Part shown: in pieces, positions 51,159-58,788 of the stretch | Layout of the letters: each line of letters starts with the position of its first letter | Position numbering within the stretch: the stretch's first letter is position 1 | NCBI GenBank assembly: GCA_019636445.1 | Contig: JAHBXO010000017.1 | Span: 1-64,000 of the forward strand | Direction of reading: 5' to 3' | Length of the DNA: 64,000 nucleotides | DNA from: Gemmataceae bacterium | GTDB lineage: Bacteria > Planctomycetota > Planctomycetia > Gemmatales > Gemmataceae | The notes under the pieces: model-generated | Told to the model about the DNA's origin: nothing | What the model saw: the letters and a program-made list of their open reading frames with translations, nothing else | The model's database searches: none | Position numbers and translations under genes: made by a program

Positions 51159-53333
51159 ATGTTCGACCTGCGTCTTGGGATCGTGTTTGTCCTACTCCTT
51201 TCTTCGAATCTTGTCGCGGCCGAGCCGGATGCGGTCGATTTCTCTCGCGACATTCGTCCGATCCTCTCGAACCATTGCTTCAAGTGTCACGGACCGGCGA
51301 CTCAGAAGGCGAAATTGCGACTCGACCTTCGGGATGCGGCGACGAAGAACGACGCAATCGTTCCTGGCAAGCCGCTGGACAGCGAAATCATCGCACGCAT
51401 CGTCGCGAAGGACGACTCCCGGATGCCCCCGCCGGAAGTTGGCGAGGGACTTAAGCCGGAGCAGATTGAAAAACTCAAGAAATGGATCGCCTCAGGCGCG
51501 GAATACACGCCGCATTGGGCCTTCGTTCCGCCGCTAAGGAAAGATCCGCCCGCAAACGGTCTTGGCGCGATCGACCATTACATCTGGCAACGCCTCGATC
51601 GAATGAAACTGGCCCCGTCTCCGGAGGCCGATCGGCCGACCTTGATCCGCCGGGTTTCGCTTGACCTGACGGGCCTGCTACCCTCTCCGGCCGAGGTCGA
51701 CGATTTTGTTCGCGATCCCGCGCCGGACGCTTACGAGAAGCTCGTCGACCGGTTGCTCGCGTCCCCGCACTACGGCGAACGCCAGGCCCGCCACTGGCTC
51801 GACCTCGCCCGCTACGCCGACAGCAACGGATACACCATCGACGGTGCCCGCATAATCTGGCCCTGGCGCGACTGGGTCGTGAAGGCTTTGAATGCAGACA
51901 TGCCGTTCAGCCAATTCACGATCGAACAACTCGCGGGCGACCTGCTGCCGAATCCGACGCTCGAGCAGCGGATCGCCACGGGTTTTCACCGCAACACTTC
52001 CTTCAACGAAGAGGGCGGTACCGACGCCGAGCAGTTTCGTGTCGAGCGCATCGTCGATCGGACGAACACCACCGCCGCCGTCTGGCTGGGCCTTACGATG
52101 GGGTGCGCTCAATGCCACGATCACAAGTACGACCCAGTTTCTCAGAAGGACTACTTCCGACTCTATGCGTATTTCAACAACTGCGACGAACCAACCGTGA
52201 CGATCGGCGGCTCGCCGGACCTGGAGAAGAAGATCGCCGAGTTGCAGGCGAAGATCGCCCAATTGCAGAAGGTGGGCGACCAACCCGGTGTGGACAAGAC
52301 GAAGGCGGAGATCAAGAAGGTCCAGGGGAAGATTCCGTCGTCGTTGGTTTTGAAAGAGCGTGCCAAGCCGCGGGAGTCTTACGTTCAGATCCGCGGCGAC
52401 TTTCTTCGGAAGGGCGATGTTGTTTCGCCGGGTACGCCGTCGGCGTTGCCATCGGAGAAGGGGCAAACCCGGCTGGACTTGGCGAAATGGCTGGTCTCGC
52501 GCCGAAATCCTCTGACCGCACGCGTGGTCGTCAACCGATACTGGCAGCAATTCTTCGGCCGCGGACTGGTCGAGACAGAAAACGACTTCGGCATGCAGGG
52601 CAGTCTGCCAACCCATCCCGAATTACTGGACTGGCTGGCGGTCGAATTCATGGAGCCGAATGCCGGCACGCCTTGGTCCTCGAAACGCCTCCACAAATTG
52701 ATTGTCATGTCCGGGACCTACCGCCAGGCCTCGCATGGCCGTAAGGACACGGACGCGCAAGATCCCCGCAATCTCTACCTCTCGCGGCAATCCCGTCTCC
52801 GGCTGGAAGCGGAAGGGATTCGCGACGCGGCTCTCACGGCCAGCGGGCTGCTCTCGCGCAAGATCGGTGGTGCGCCGGTCTATCCGCCCCAGCCAACGGA
52901 GGTCTTCAGCTTCACCCAAAGCAAGCACCCATGGCCCGAAAGCAAGGGCGAGGACCGCTACCGGCGCGGGCTGTACACGTATATCTGGCGGCAGAGCCAG
53001 CATCCATTGCTCACCACCTTCGATGGCGCGGACGCCCAGACGGCCTGCACGAAGCGGAACCGAAGCAACACGCCGCTCCAGGCGCTGCACCTGGCGAATG
53101 ATCCGGCCTTCGTGGAGTTCGCGGATGGTCTCGGGAAGCGAATCGTCAAGGAAGGTCCCGCGGATGACGCGGGACGTGTCCGGACGGCTTATCGGATTTG
53201 CTTTGGTCGAGAACCGAACGACGCCGAACGCGAGCGCGTCTTGCAATACGCGATGAGCCTGCCGGAGTCGGATCGCTGGAACGCGGTTGGTCGAGTCCTG
53301 TTAAACCTCGACGAATTCATCACGAGGGAATGA
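51159..53333 (+). CDS. DUF1549/DUF1553 cytochrome c protein (PSD1 family)
   Basis: The 724-residue exported protein has a signal peptide (MFDLRLGIVFVLLLSSNLVAA), a PSCyt1-type cytochrome domain with CFKCH (residues 40-44), then DUF1549 (about 140-350, with LTGLLPSPAEV and WLDLARYADSNGY) and DUF1553 (about 450-690, with NRYWQQFFGRGLVETENDFG and LPTHPELLDWLA). A second haem-like motif CAQCHDHKYDP is at 316-326. Typical members have a LamG domain in the middle and reach about 1000 residues; here a coiled-coil stretch (KKIAELQAKIAQLQK) replaces it. The partner DUF1501 overlaps its stop by 4 bp. The pair probably oxidises a polysaccharide-derived compound at the cell surface. Confidence 0.92.
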   Translation: MFDLRLGIVFVLLLSSNLVAAEPDAVDFSRDIRPILSNHCFKCHGPATQKAKLRLDLRDAATKNDAIVPGKPLDSEIIARIVAKDDSRMPPPEVGEGLKPEQIEKLKKWIASGAEYTPHWAFVPPLRKDPPANGLGAIDHYIWQRLDRMKLAPSPEADRPTLIRRVSLDLTGLLPSPAEVDDFVRDPAPDAYEKLVDRLLASPHYGERQARHWLDLARYADSNGYTIDGARIIWPWRDWVVKALNADMPFSQFTIEQLAGDLLPNPTLEQRIATGFHRNTSFNEEGGTDAEQFRVERIVDRTNTTAAVWLGLTMGCAQCHDHKYDPVSQKDYFRLYAYFNNCDEPTVTIGGSPDLEKKIAELQAKIAQLQKVGDQPGVDKTKAEIKKVQGKIPSSLVLKERAKPRESYVQIRGDFLRKGDVVSPGTPSALPSEKGQTRLDLAKWLVSRRNPLTARVVVNRYWQQFFGRGLVETENDFGMQGSLPTHPELLDWLAVEFMEPNAGTPWSSKRLHKLIVMSGTYRQASHGRKDTDAQDPRNLYLSRQSRLRLEAEGIRDAALTASGLLSRKIGGAPVYPPQPTEVFSFTQSKHPWPESKGEDRYRRGLYTYIWRQSQHPLLTTFDGADAQTACTKRNRSNTPLQALHLANDPAFVEFADGLGKRIVKEGPADDAGRVRTAYRICFGREPNDAERERVLQYAMSLPESDRWNAVGRVLLNLDEFITRE

Positions 53334-54751
53334 TTGTGGATCGGCAAGCGAATACCCGCCGCGAGTTCTTGAATTCGGCCGGCGTCGGCGTGGGTACGAT
53401 GGCGCTCGCTTCCTTGCTCGAACGCGACGCGATGGCGGCCCCGGCGCGCAAGGACCCGCTGGCACCGCGAAAACCGCACTTCCCCGCCAAGGCGAAGGCT
53501 GTCATCTTTCTCTTCATGGCGGGCGGGCCGTCCAATCTCGAGTTGTTCGATCCGAAACCGGAGTTGAACAAGCTCAGCGGCCAGAAAGTGCCCGAAGCGT
53601 TCACCAAGGGCAAGCGATTCGCGTTCATCAAGGGGGACGCCAAGCTTCTGGGGACGGTTCGCAAATTCGGTCGGTACGGCCAGTGCGGAATGGATCTCAG
53701 CGAACTCCTCCCGCATCACCGCGACATCGTCGACGACGTTTGCTGGCTCCGGGGCATGAAGACCGACGTCTTCAATCACGGGCCCGCCAAGGTCTTTCTG
53801 AGTACCGGTTCGCCGCAGTTCGGCCGACCGGGCATGGGGGCCTGGGTGACTTACGGCCTCGGGTCCGAAGCCGACAACCTTCCCGGTTATGTCGTGCTGC
53901 AATCGGGCCCGCGCGGCCCGCGCGGCGGGGCCGCGATCTGGTCGAACGGCTTCCTCCCCAGCACCTATCAGGGCGTTCCGTTCCTCAAGGGCGAAAACCC
54001 GATCCTCGACCTCGCCTCGCCGCCCGGAGTCGATCGCAAGAAACAAGGGGACTTCATCGAAGCCGTCGGCGACCTCAACAAACTCCGTCATGCCGCCGTG
54101 CGCGATCCGGAAATCGAGACGCGCATCGCGTCGTACGAGATGGCGTTCCGCATGCAGGCGGCCGCGCCCGAGTTGATGAATTTGAAGTCCGAAACCAAGG
54201 AAACCCTCGCGCTCTATGGTGCCGATCCAGCCAAGAGCAGCTTCGCGAACAACTGCCTGCTCGCCCGCCGCCTTGTCGAACGGGGAACGCGCTTCGTCCA
54301 CCTGATTCACACCGACTGGGATCACCACGGCGGCAGCATCGACCTCGGCAAGACCCTCGACAACATCTGCAAGGAGGTCGACCAGCCCTGTGCCGCGCTG
54401 GTGAAAGATTTGAAGCGCAGCGGATTGCTCGACAACACGCTGGTCATTTGGGGGGGCGAATTCGGCCGGACGCCGATGGGGGAAACCCGCGAAACGATCG
54501 GCCGCGACCACCACATCGACAACTACACGATGTGGATGGCCGGTGCCGGCGTGAAGCGCGGCCACCTGCACGGGAAATCCGACGAAATCGGCTATAACGT
54601 GGTGGAGAATCAGGTCCACGTTCACGATTTGCAGGCGACGATCCTGCACCAACTCGGCTTGGATCACACCAAACTGACCTACCGATTCCAGGGCCGCGAC
54701 TACAGGCTCACCGACGTGCACGGGAATGTCGTCAAGGAAATCCTAGCCTGA
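53330..54751 (+). CDS. DUF1501 protein with Tat signal
   Basis: The 473-residue protein starts at ATG 53330, overlapping the stop of the DUF1549 gene (ATGA), so the two are translationally coupled. The N-terminus has the twin-arginine motif NTRREFLNSAGVG followed by a hydrophobic stretch, indicating Tat export. The body matches DUF1501: VIFLFMAGGPSNLELFDPKP, DDVCWLRGMKTDVFNHGP and VIWGGEFGRTPMG, which place it among alkaline-phosphatase/sulfatase-like folds. The longer frame to 53198 runs antiphase through the cytochrome gene. Function in planctomycetes is unclear; it always accompanies the PSD1 cytochrome. Confidence 0.93.
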   Translation: MIVDRQANTRREFLNSAGVGVGTMALASLLERDAMAAPARKDPLAPRKPHFPAKAKAVIFLFMAGGPSNLELFDPKPELNKLSGQKVPEAFTKGKRFAFIKGDAKLLGTVRKFGRYGQCGMDLSELLPHHRDIVDDVCWLRGMKTDVFNHGPAKVFLSTGSPQFGRPGMGAWVTYGLGSEADNLPGYVVLQSGPRGPRGGAAIWSNGFLPSTYQGVPFLKGENPILDLASPPGVDRKKQGDFIEAVGDLNKLRHAAVRDPEIETRIASYEMAFRMQAAAPELMNLKSETKETLALYGADPAKSSFANNCLLARRLVERGTRFVHLIHTDWDHHGGSIDLGKTLDNICKEVDQPCAALVKDLKRSGLLDNTLVIWGGEFGRTPMGETRETIGRDHHIDNYTMWMAGAGVKRGHLHGKSDEIGYNVVENQVHVHDLQATILHQLGLDHTKLTYRFQGRDYRLTDVHGNVVKEILA

Positions 54752-54757
54752 GCGAGC

Positions 54758-54789
54758 TTCCGACCGAAAATGGACCCGTTCGGTCGGAA
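54758..54789. terminator. Perfect 11-bp hairpin between convergent genes
   Basis: TTCCGACCGAA (54758-54768) is the exact reverse complement of 54779-54789, with a 10-nt loop. It lies 6 bp after the DUF1501 stop and 13 bp before the stop of the convergent TPR gene, so it can end both transcripts. There is no T-run; the stem is GC-rich. Confidence 0.7.
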
Positions 54790-54802
54790 CCGTTGATCCC
54801 CA

Positions 54803-56437
54803 TCACTCCGCGGCTTTCGCGGCCACCGAGGACGTCGGTAGCTTCAGCGCCTTGGTCGCGAAGTCGGCCTTCAGCGCCTCGAAGTGGCGGGATTCGGCCC
54901 GTGCCCAGCACCGACGCGCGACCTTAAGATAGCGTTCGGCTTCTTCCGTGCGGCCGAGCCGTTCGCACAGCGCCCACAAACCGAGCGCGCCGCGGACGCT
55001 GCCGGCATCGTGCGCGAGGGCTTCCTGGAACGCTTCTTCCGCTTCAGCCGCGATGCCGCCTTCCAACGCGGCGATGCCCCACACTTCCATGTAGTAGGCC
55101 CCGGCTCCCCACGCGTGGTGCTGATAGTCGTCCTTGGTTTTGTCGATCGTGCGGCGCAGGAGTTTCACGCCCGCCTCGCCGTTGCCGGTCTGACATTCAT
55201 AGCGGCCCTGGATCTCCCAAAGCCTCAACTCCCGGATCCGATCGTTCCGTTTCGACTGGTTCGTTTGCTTGAGAATGTCCAGTTCGGCTTTCGCCCGCTC
55301 CGGCTGACCCCGCTCCAGGGCGATGATGGCCATGTAATACGCCCGCGTCACCTTGTCGGTCTTGGACATGTCATTCACAATTTTTTCGGCATCGGACCAG
55401 TTCTTCTCCGCAACGGCCTGGCGGAACCATTCCGGTCGGAAGAAGTACTTGTAGGCTTCCGATTCCTTCCGCAGCGCCGTCGCTTCGGCGAAGCGGCCAT
55501 CGTGAACCAGACTGCGCGTGAGCGTCTCGGCGTGGTGGCGGAACTGGTGGTCCTCGTCGGGCTTTACGCCGAGCGTCTTGTGGTATTCCTTTTCGAGTTC
55601 GTAGGCGCGGGCCGACCAGTCGGTGGTCTTCTGCCATTTGCCGACACGCATGCCGAGGTGAGCCTGCATATGGAATGCATGGGGGAGTTTCGGCGACGAT
55701 GCGATGTAGGCTTCGGCGTGGGGCCAGCCGAGCGCCGGGCGGCGGACGTTCTCGAACGCGTGGACCAGTTCGTGATTCGCCCCGGGGTGCAACGGGTTGA
55801 CGCGAAGGAGGGCCTTGTACATTGCGATGGGGCCGAACTGCCCTTCGGCGAGCTGGGCCTTGGCGAACCAGCCTTCTTCGTCATCCTCGTAGAGAGACAG
55901 CAACTCGTCGAGTGTCTGGTTGGCTCGCTTCTTGCGGTCTTCGGGTTTCACGTCCGGCCAGAGTCCGCGTTCCTGCAGTCGGGCCTGGATGAGCAGGCTT
56001 TCCCGATGGCTGGCCTTCCCCATTAGTTTCTGCGCCTGGGCCAGGGCGAAGTCGTGCGGGGCCTTGGAGAATTGATCGGGTAGCTTTGGCTGGAGTGCGC
56101 CGCCGAGGATGGCGAGCAGACCATCGGGTTTCGGGGTCTTGGTTTTGCCCCATTTTTCGAGGGATCGGTGCAAACCCAGCCACGCCATGGCACAATCGGG
56201 GTCGTGCCTCAAGGCCGTTTCGAAGCTGCGGGCGGCTTCCATCCAGACGTACGAGTAGTAGTACCCGAACGCTTCATCACAGAATTTCTGGCATTCGTCC
56301 GAGGTGGTGCTGACCCGGTAATGGTATTTGCAAAGGTCGGGCACATGGACCGATGTCGGCAATCCGGTGATCGGCAGCTTCGGACGATCGGTCGGAGCGG
56401 CGGCGAGCGCGGCGAGGACAGTGAGCGTCGAAAACAT
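54803..56437 (-). CDS. Exported TPR-repeat protein
   Basis: The 544-residue protein has a weak signal peptide (MFSTLTVLAALAAAPT). It contains a series of TPR-like repeats, including WMEAARSFETALRHDPDCAM, NPLHPGANHELVHAFENVRR, GGIAAEAEEAFQEALAHDAG and GRTEEAERYLKVARRCWARA. An N-terminal part with paired Cys (LCKYHYRVSTTSDECQKFCDEAF) suggests a disulfide or metal site. Proteins of this shape gather other proteins in the periplasm. It is convergent with the DUF1501 gene. No pathway is implied by its neighbours, and I do not recognise a closer family. Confidence 0.8.
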   Translation of the reverse strand: MFSTLTVLAALAAAPTDRPKLPITGLPTSVHVPDLCKYHYRVSTTSDECQKFCDEAFGYYYSYVWMEAARSFETALRHDPDCAMAWLGLHRSLEKWGKTKTPKPDGLLAILGGALQPKLPDQFSKAPHDFALAQAQKLMGKASHRESLLIQARLQERGLWPDVKPEDRKKRANQTLDELLSLYEDDEEGWFAKAQLAEGQFGPIAMYKALLRVNPLHPGANHELVHAFENVRRPALGWPHAEAYIASSPKLPHAFHMQAHLGMRVGKWQKTTDWSARAYELEKEYHKTLGVKPDEDHQFRHHAETLTRSLVHDGRFAEATALRKESEAYKYFFRPEWFRQAVAEKNWSDAEKIVNDMSKTDKVTRAYYMAIIALERGQPERAKAELDILKQTNQSKRNDRIRELRLWEIQGRYECQTGNGEAGVKLLRRTIDKTKDDYQHHAWGAGAYYMEVWGIAALEGGIAAEAEEAFQEALAHDAGSVRGALGLWALCERLGRTEEAERYLKVARRCWARAESRHFEALKADFATKALKLPTSSVAAKAAE

Positions 56438-56593
56438 GCGTGTGCCTTCGGTGAGTCGGCGGCGGGATAGAACAAAGTTTACTGGTCGAGTCAGGGTTCA
56501 GGAAGCGGCATTTCGCAATTAATGCGTGATGGTTCGCGAAAGAGCGATCAAATCTCCCGTGTATCACCGTTCATACCAGGGCGGGACCCATCC

Positions 56594-56974
56594 ATGACCG
56601 TGCCGAATCCCGTTGAGAACCGCTCGAAACTCGACTCCAGCACGTTCCAGGAACTGGCGAGATTGCTCATGCGCCATACTTCGATCAAGCATGGTCTCGA
56701 CTGGATACTTTCGCTCTCGCCGCCGGGGCGTCCGGTCGATGTCGTGGCGCAGGACGAATTCAGCCACGACGTTCTCTTCGAACTCCCGCCCGATCTTTGG
56801 CTGGTCTATTCGTGTACCTGATTCGGTGTCGTGACGGCGGTCGCCGTCTGGGATCACCGGCCCACGCCGGACGAGCTTTTGGATGCCTGCTTCTCGCGCG
56901 GTTGGAAGCCGGAAGCGACCGCGATGAAGTCCGGCCCCGCGATCCTCGGACATGCCGCCTGCCGGGTACGATAG
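56594..56974 (+). CDS. Small gene with in-frame TGA (candidate selenoprotein or broken gene)
   Basis: From ATG 56594 the frame reads 75 codons (MTVPNPVENRSKLDSSTFQE onward), meets TGA at 56819-56821 and then stays open for 50 more codons to TAG at 56972-56974. The composition is protein-like on both sides: LPPDLWLVYSCT before it and FGVVTAVAVWDHRPTPDELL after. The residue two before the TGA is Cys74, so readthrough as selenocysteine would give a C-T-U pair. A hairpin at SECIS-like distance follows. The full product would be 126 residues. The alternatives are a nonsense mutation in a single ancestral gene or reinitiation at GTG 56831. It is 32 bp before the ABC-2 permease. I cannot identify the family. 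Confidence 0.5.
56833..56848 (+). promoter_or_regulatory. Possible bacterial SECIS-like hairpin
   Basis: GACGGC (56833-56838) pairs perfectly with GCCGTC (56843-56848) around the loop GGTC. The stem begins 12 nt after the TGA, i.e. with an 11-nt spacer, and the apical loop 18 nt after it. An outer helix GGTG (56825-56828) with CACC (56855-56858) extends it. G in the first two loop positions fits the published bacterial SECIS rules as I recall them. A bulged U in the upper stem, as in Escherichia coli fdhF, is missing. Confidence 0.35.
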
Positions 56975-57006
56975 AAGTCGTCGAGCGCTTTCGCTAAACC
57001 GAACGG

Positions 57007-57993
57007 ATGGATTCGCCCTCGCATGCACGTGCGTTCTTCGCCCTTGTTCGCCTTACGTTTCTGCGACACTGGCGCGTTCGAGCTTTGGCCTGGGCGACCT
57101 TCGGCCTCGTCGCGCTGACGACTCTGGCCATCGCCATCTACACGCACGGCCCCGTCGGCTGGCGCATTGAAAATCGTCGCGTCTTTGTTTCCGACCTGTA
57201 TTCGGGCGGCGGCGTCTGGCTGACTTACGAAGAGTATGCCCTCAAACGGCTGCCGGTCTACATCCAGTTCCCGGGTCCGCCGAACGCGTTCGGTGTAAAA
57301 TCCGCTGCCTTAGGGGCCGAGGGCTGGCTGATGCTCAGCAACGACTCCGATGCTAGGAAATTCCGCGACGACTACGCCTTTCTCCGCTTCTCCCGATGGG
57401 TGGTCTTCGGCTTGTTCCTCGCCTTCGCGATGCCGTTGTTCAATCTGGCTTACGCATCCGGTGCGCTGGGCGTGGAGTATGAGGGCCGTACGCTGTTGTG
57501 GCTCGCGACGCGCCCGATGCCCCGCGGCAGCATCTTCCTGGCCAAGTTTCTCGGGGTCCTCCCGTGGTGTCTGGCCGTCTCTCTGGCTGGTTTTGCCGCG
57601 GTCTGCTTCGCCGGGGGCGAGTTGGGGGCGGTGGCCTTTCGAGTCTACTGGCCGGCCGTCGCGGCGGGAACGGTTGGACTCGCGGCCCTCTTTCACCTCA
57701 TCGGGGCGATCTTCCGTCGTCCGGCGGTCGTCGGCCTCGTCTACGTTTTCTTCTTCGAGACGCTCGTGGCGAACCTGCCCGGCAGCTTGAAGCGGCTCAG
57801 CCTCAACTACTATGTACGCTCGCTCATGTACGACGGCGCATCGTCCATCGCGTTCGTACCCACCGAGACCCTCGATGTCTACGAACCGGTGAGCGCGCCG
57901 ACGGCGTGGATCGTGTTACTGGCGGCGTCGGTGGCGCTGACGTTGTTCGGGATGTGGTTGTTCGCGCGGCAGGAGCCGCGCGAAGAACTGTAG
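57007..57993 (+). CDS. ABC-2 type permease
   Basis: The 328-residue membrane protein has about six hydrophobic segments: WATFGLVALTTLAIAIY, WVVFGLFLAFAMPLFNLAYA, VLPWCLAVSLAGFAAVCFAG, AAGTVGLAALFHLIGAIF, VVGLVYVFFFETLVA and AWIVLLAASVALTLFGMWLF. The loop SGALGVEYEGRTLLWLATRP followed by MPRGSIFLAKFLGV matches the ABC-2 permease pattern, where a cytoplasmic loop meets the ATPase. No ATPase gene is adjacent, so it must pair with one elsewhere. It converges on DUF1080 with a 1-bp gap. Confidence 0.8.
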   Translation: MDSPSHARAFFALVRLTFLRHWRVRALAWATFGLVALTTLAIAIYTHGPVGWRIENRRVFVSDLYSGGGVWLTYEEYALKRLPVYIQFPGPPNAFGVKSAALGAEGWLMLSNDSDARKFRDDYAFLRFSRWVVFGLFLAFAMPLFNLAYASGALGVEYEGRTLLWLATRPMPRGSIFLAKFLGVLPWCLAVSLAGFAAVCFAGGELGAVAFRVYWPAVAAGTVGLAALFHLIGAIFRRPAVVGLVYVFFFETLVANLPGSLKRLSLNYYVRSLMYDGASSIAFVPTETLDVYEPVSAPTAWIVLLAASVALTLFGMWLFARQEPREEL

Positions 57994-57994
57994 A

Positions 57995-58765
57995 TTACTT
58001 CTTCAATTCCTTCACGCGGATGTTGCGGTATCGCACGAACTGCTTCGTGTAATCGCCGCCGCCGTGGACCTGCAGCGCGATGCCGCCCGTATCGGCCAGG
58101 CGTTTCTCGGTGTCGGTGTACTCCGTGAACTTCACGCCCTTGATCCATGTGGTGATGGTCGGCGGATTCCCGACGATGCGGGCGCGGAGTTCGTTCCACT
58201 CGCCGTGCTTCCAGAACGTCTTCCACTGTTCGGGCGTGACGGGGCACTTGAAGCCGGCGTCTGACTGCTTGCTCGGGACGACGATTTCGTTCACATCCTT
58301 GCCGAAGTCGAAGTTGCGGACGTGGGGCTTGCCGCCGATCCCCTCGCCGTACAGCCCCATGAGATTCCCGCCCTTGTGGTAGTCGATCATGGCCTGATAG
58401 CACTTGCCGGTGTCGGTACTGCGGAGGAACAGGCCGCTGTCGGGGCCGTCGTCGTTCTTCATTTCGAGGACGACCTCGAAGTCGCCGTATTGCTTCTCGG
58501 TGATGACGATGCCGCCGTTGCCGGGCACGTCCTGGCTACCGACGATCGCGCCGTCCTCGACGACCCATTTGCCGCCGGACTGGTTTTTGCTCGTTCGGCT
58601 GTGGCCGGTCTTCGCGGAGACCGTCCAGCCCTTCAGGTCCTTGCCGTTGAAGATCGTCTCGAAACCCTCGTTCGAGAATGTTTCGGGCTTGGGCAGATCG
58701 GCGGCCGGAAGGATCGCGACGACGGCCACGAGGCCGAGAAGACCGAGGGAAAGCGAGCGCTTCAT
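57995..58765 (-). CDS. DUF1080 (3-keto-disaccharide hydrolase-like) protein
   Basis: The 256-residue exported protein has a signal peptide (MKRSLSLGLLGLVAVVAILP) and a single DUF1080 domain with a concanavalin-like fold. The signatures FNGKDLKGWTV, GIVITEKQYGDFEVVLEMKN, SGLFLRSTDTG and GGIALQVHGGGDYTKQFVRY are all typical. Relatives hydrolyse 3-keto-glycosides, breaking the O-glycosidic link by elimination-hydration, and many planctomycetes have dozens. I start at ATG 58765; the longer in-phase frame is antiphase to the next gene. It follows the zinc-ribbon protein by 23 bp on the same strand, so the two could be co-transcribed. Confidence 0.9.
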   Translation of the reverse strand: MKRSLSLGLLGLVAVVAILPAADLPKPETFSNEGFETIFNGKDLKGWTVSAKTGHSRTSKNQSGGKWVVEDGAIVGSQDVPGNGGIVITEKQYGDFEVVLEMKNDDGPDSGLFLRSTDTGKCYQAMIDYHKGGNLMGLYGEGIGGKPHVRNFDFGKDVNEIVVPSKQSDAGFKCPVTPEQWKTFWKHGEWNELRARIVGNPPTITTWIKGVKFTEYTDTEKRLADTGGIALQVHGGGDYTKQFVRYRNIRVKELKK

Positions 58766-58788
58766 GTGAGTGACCAGTTGGGGAGGGA

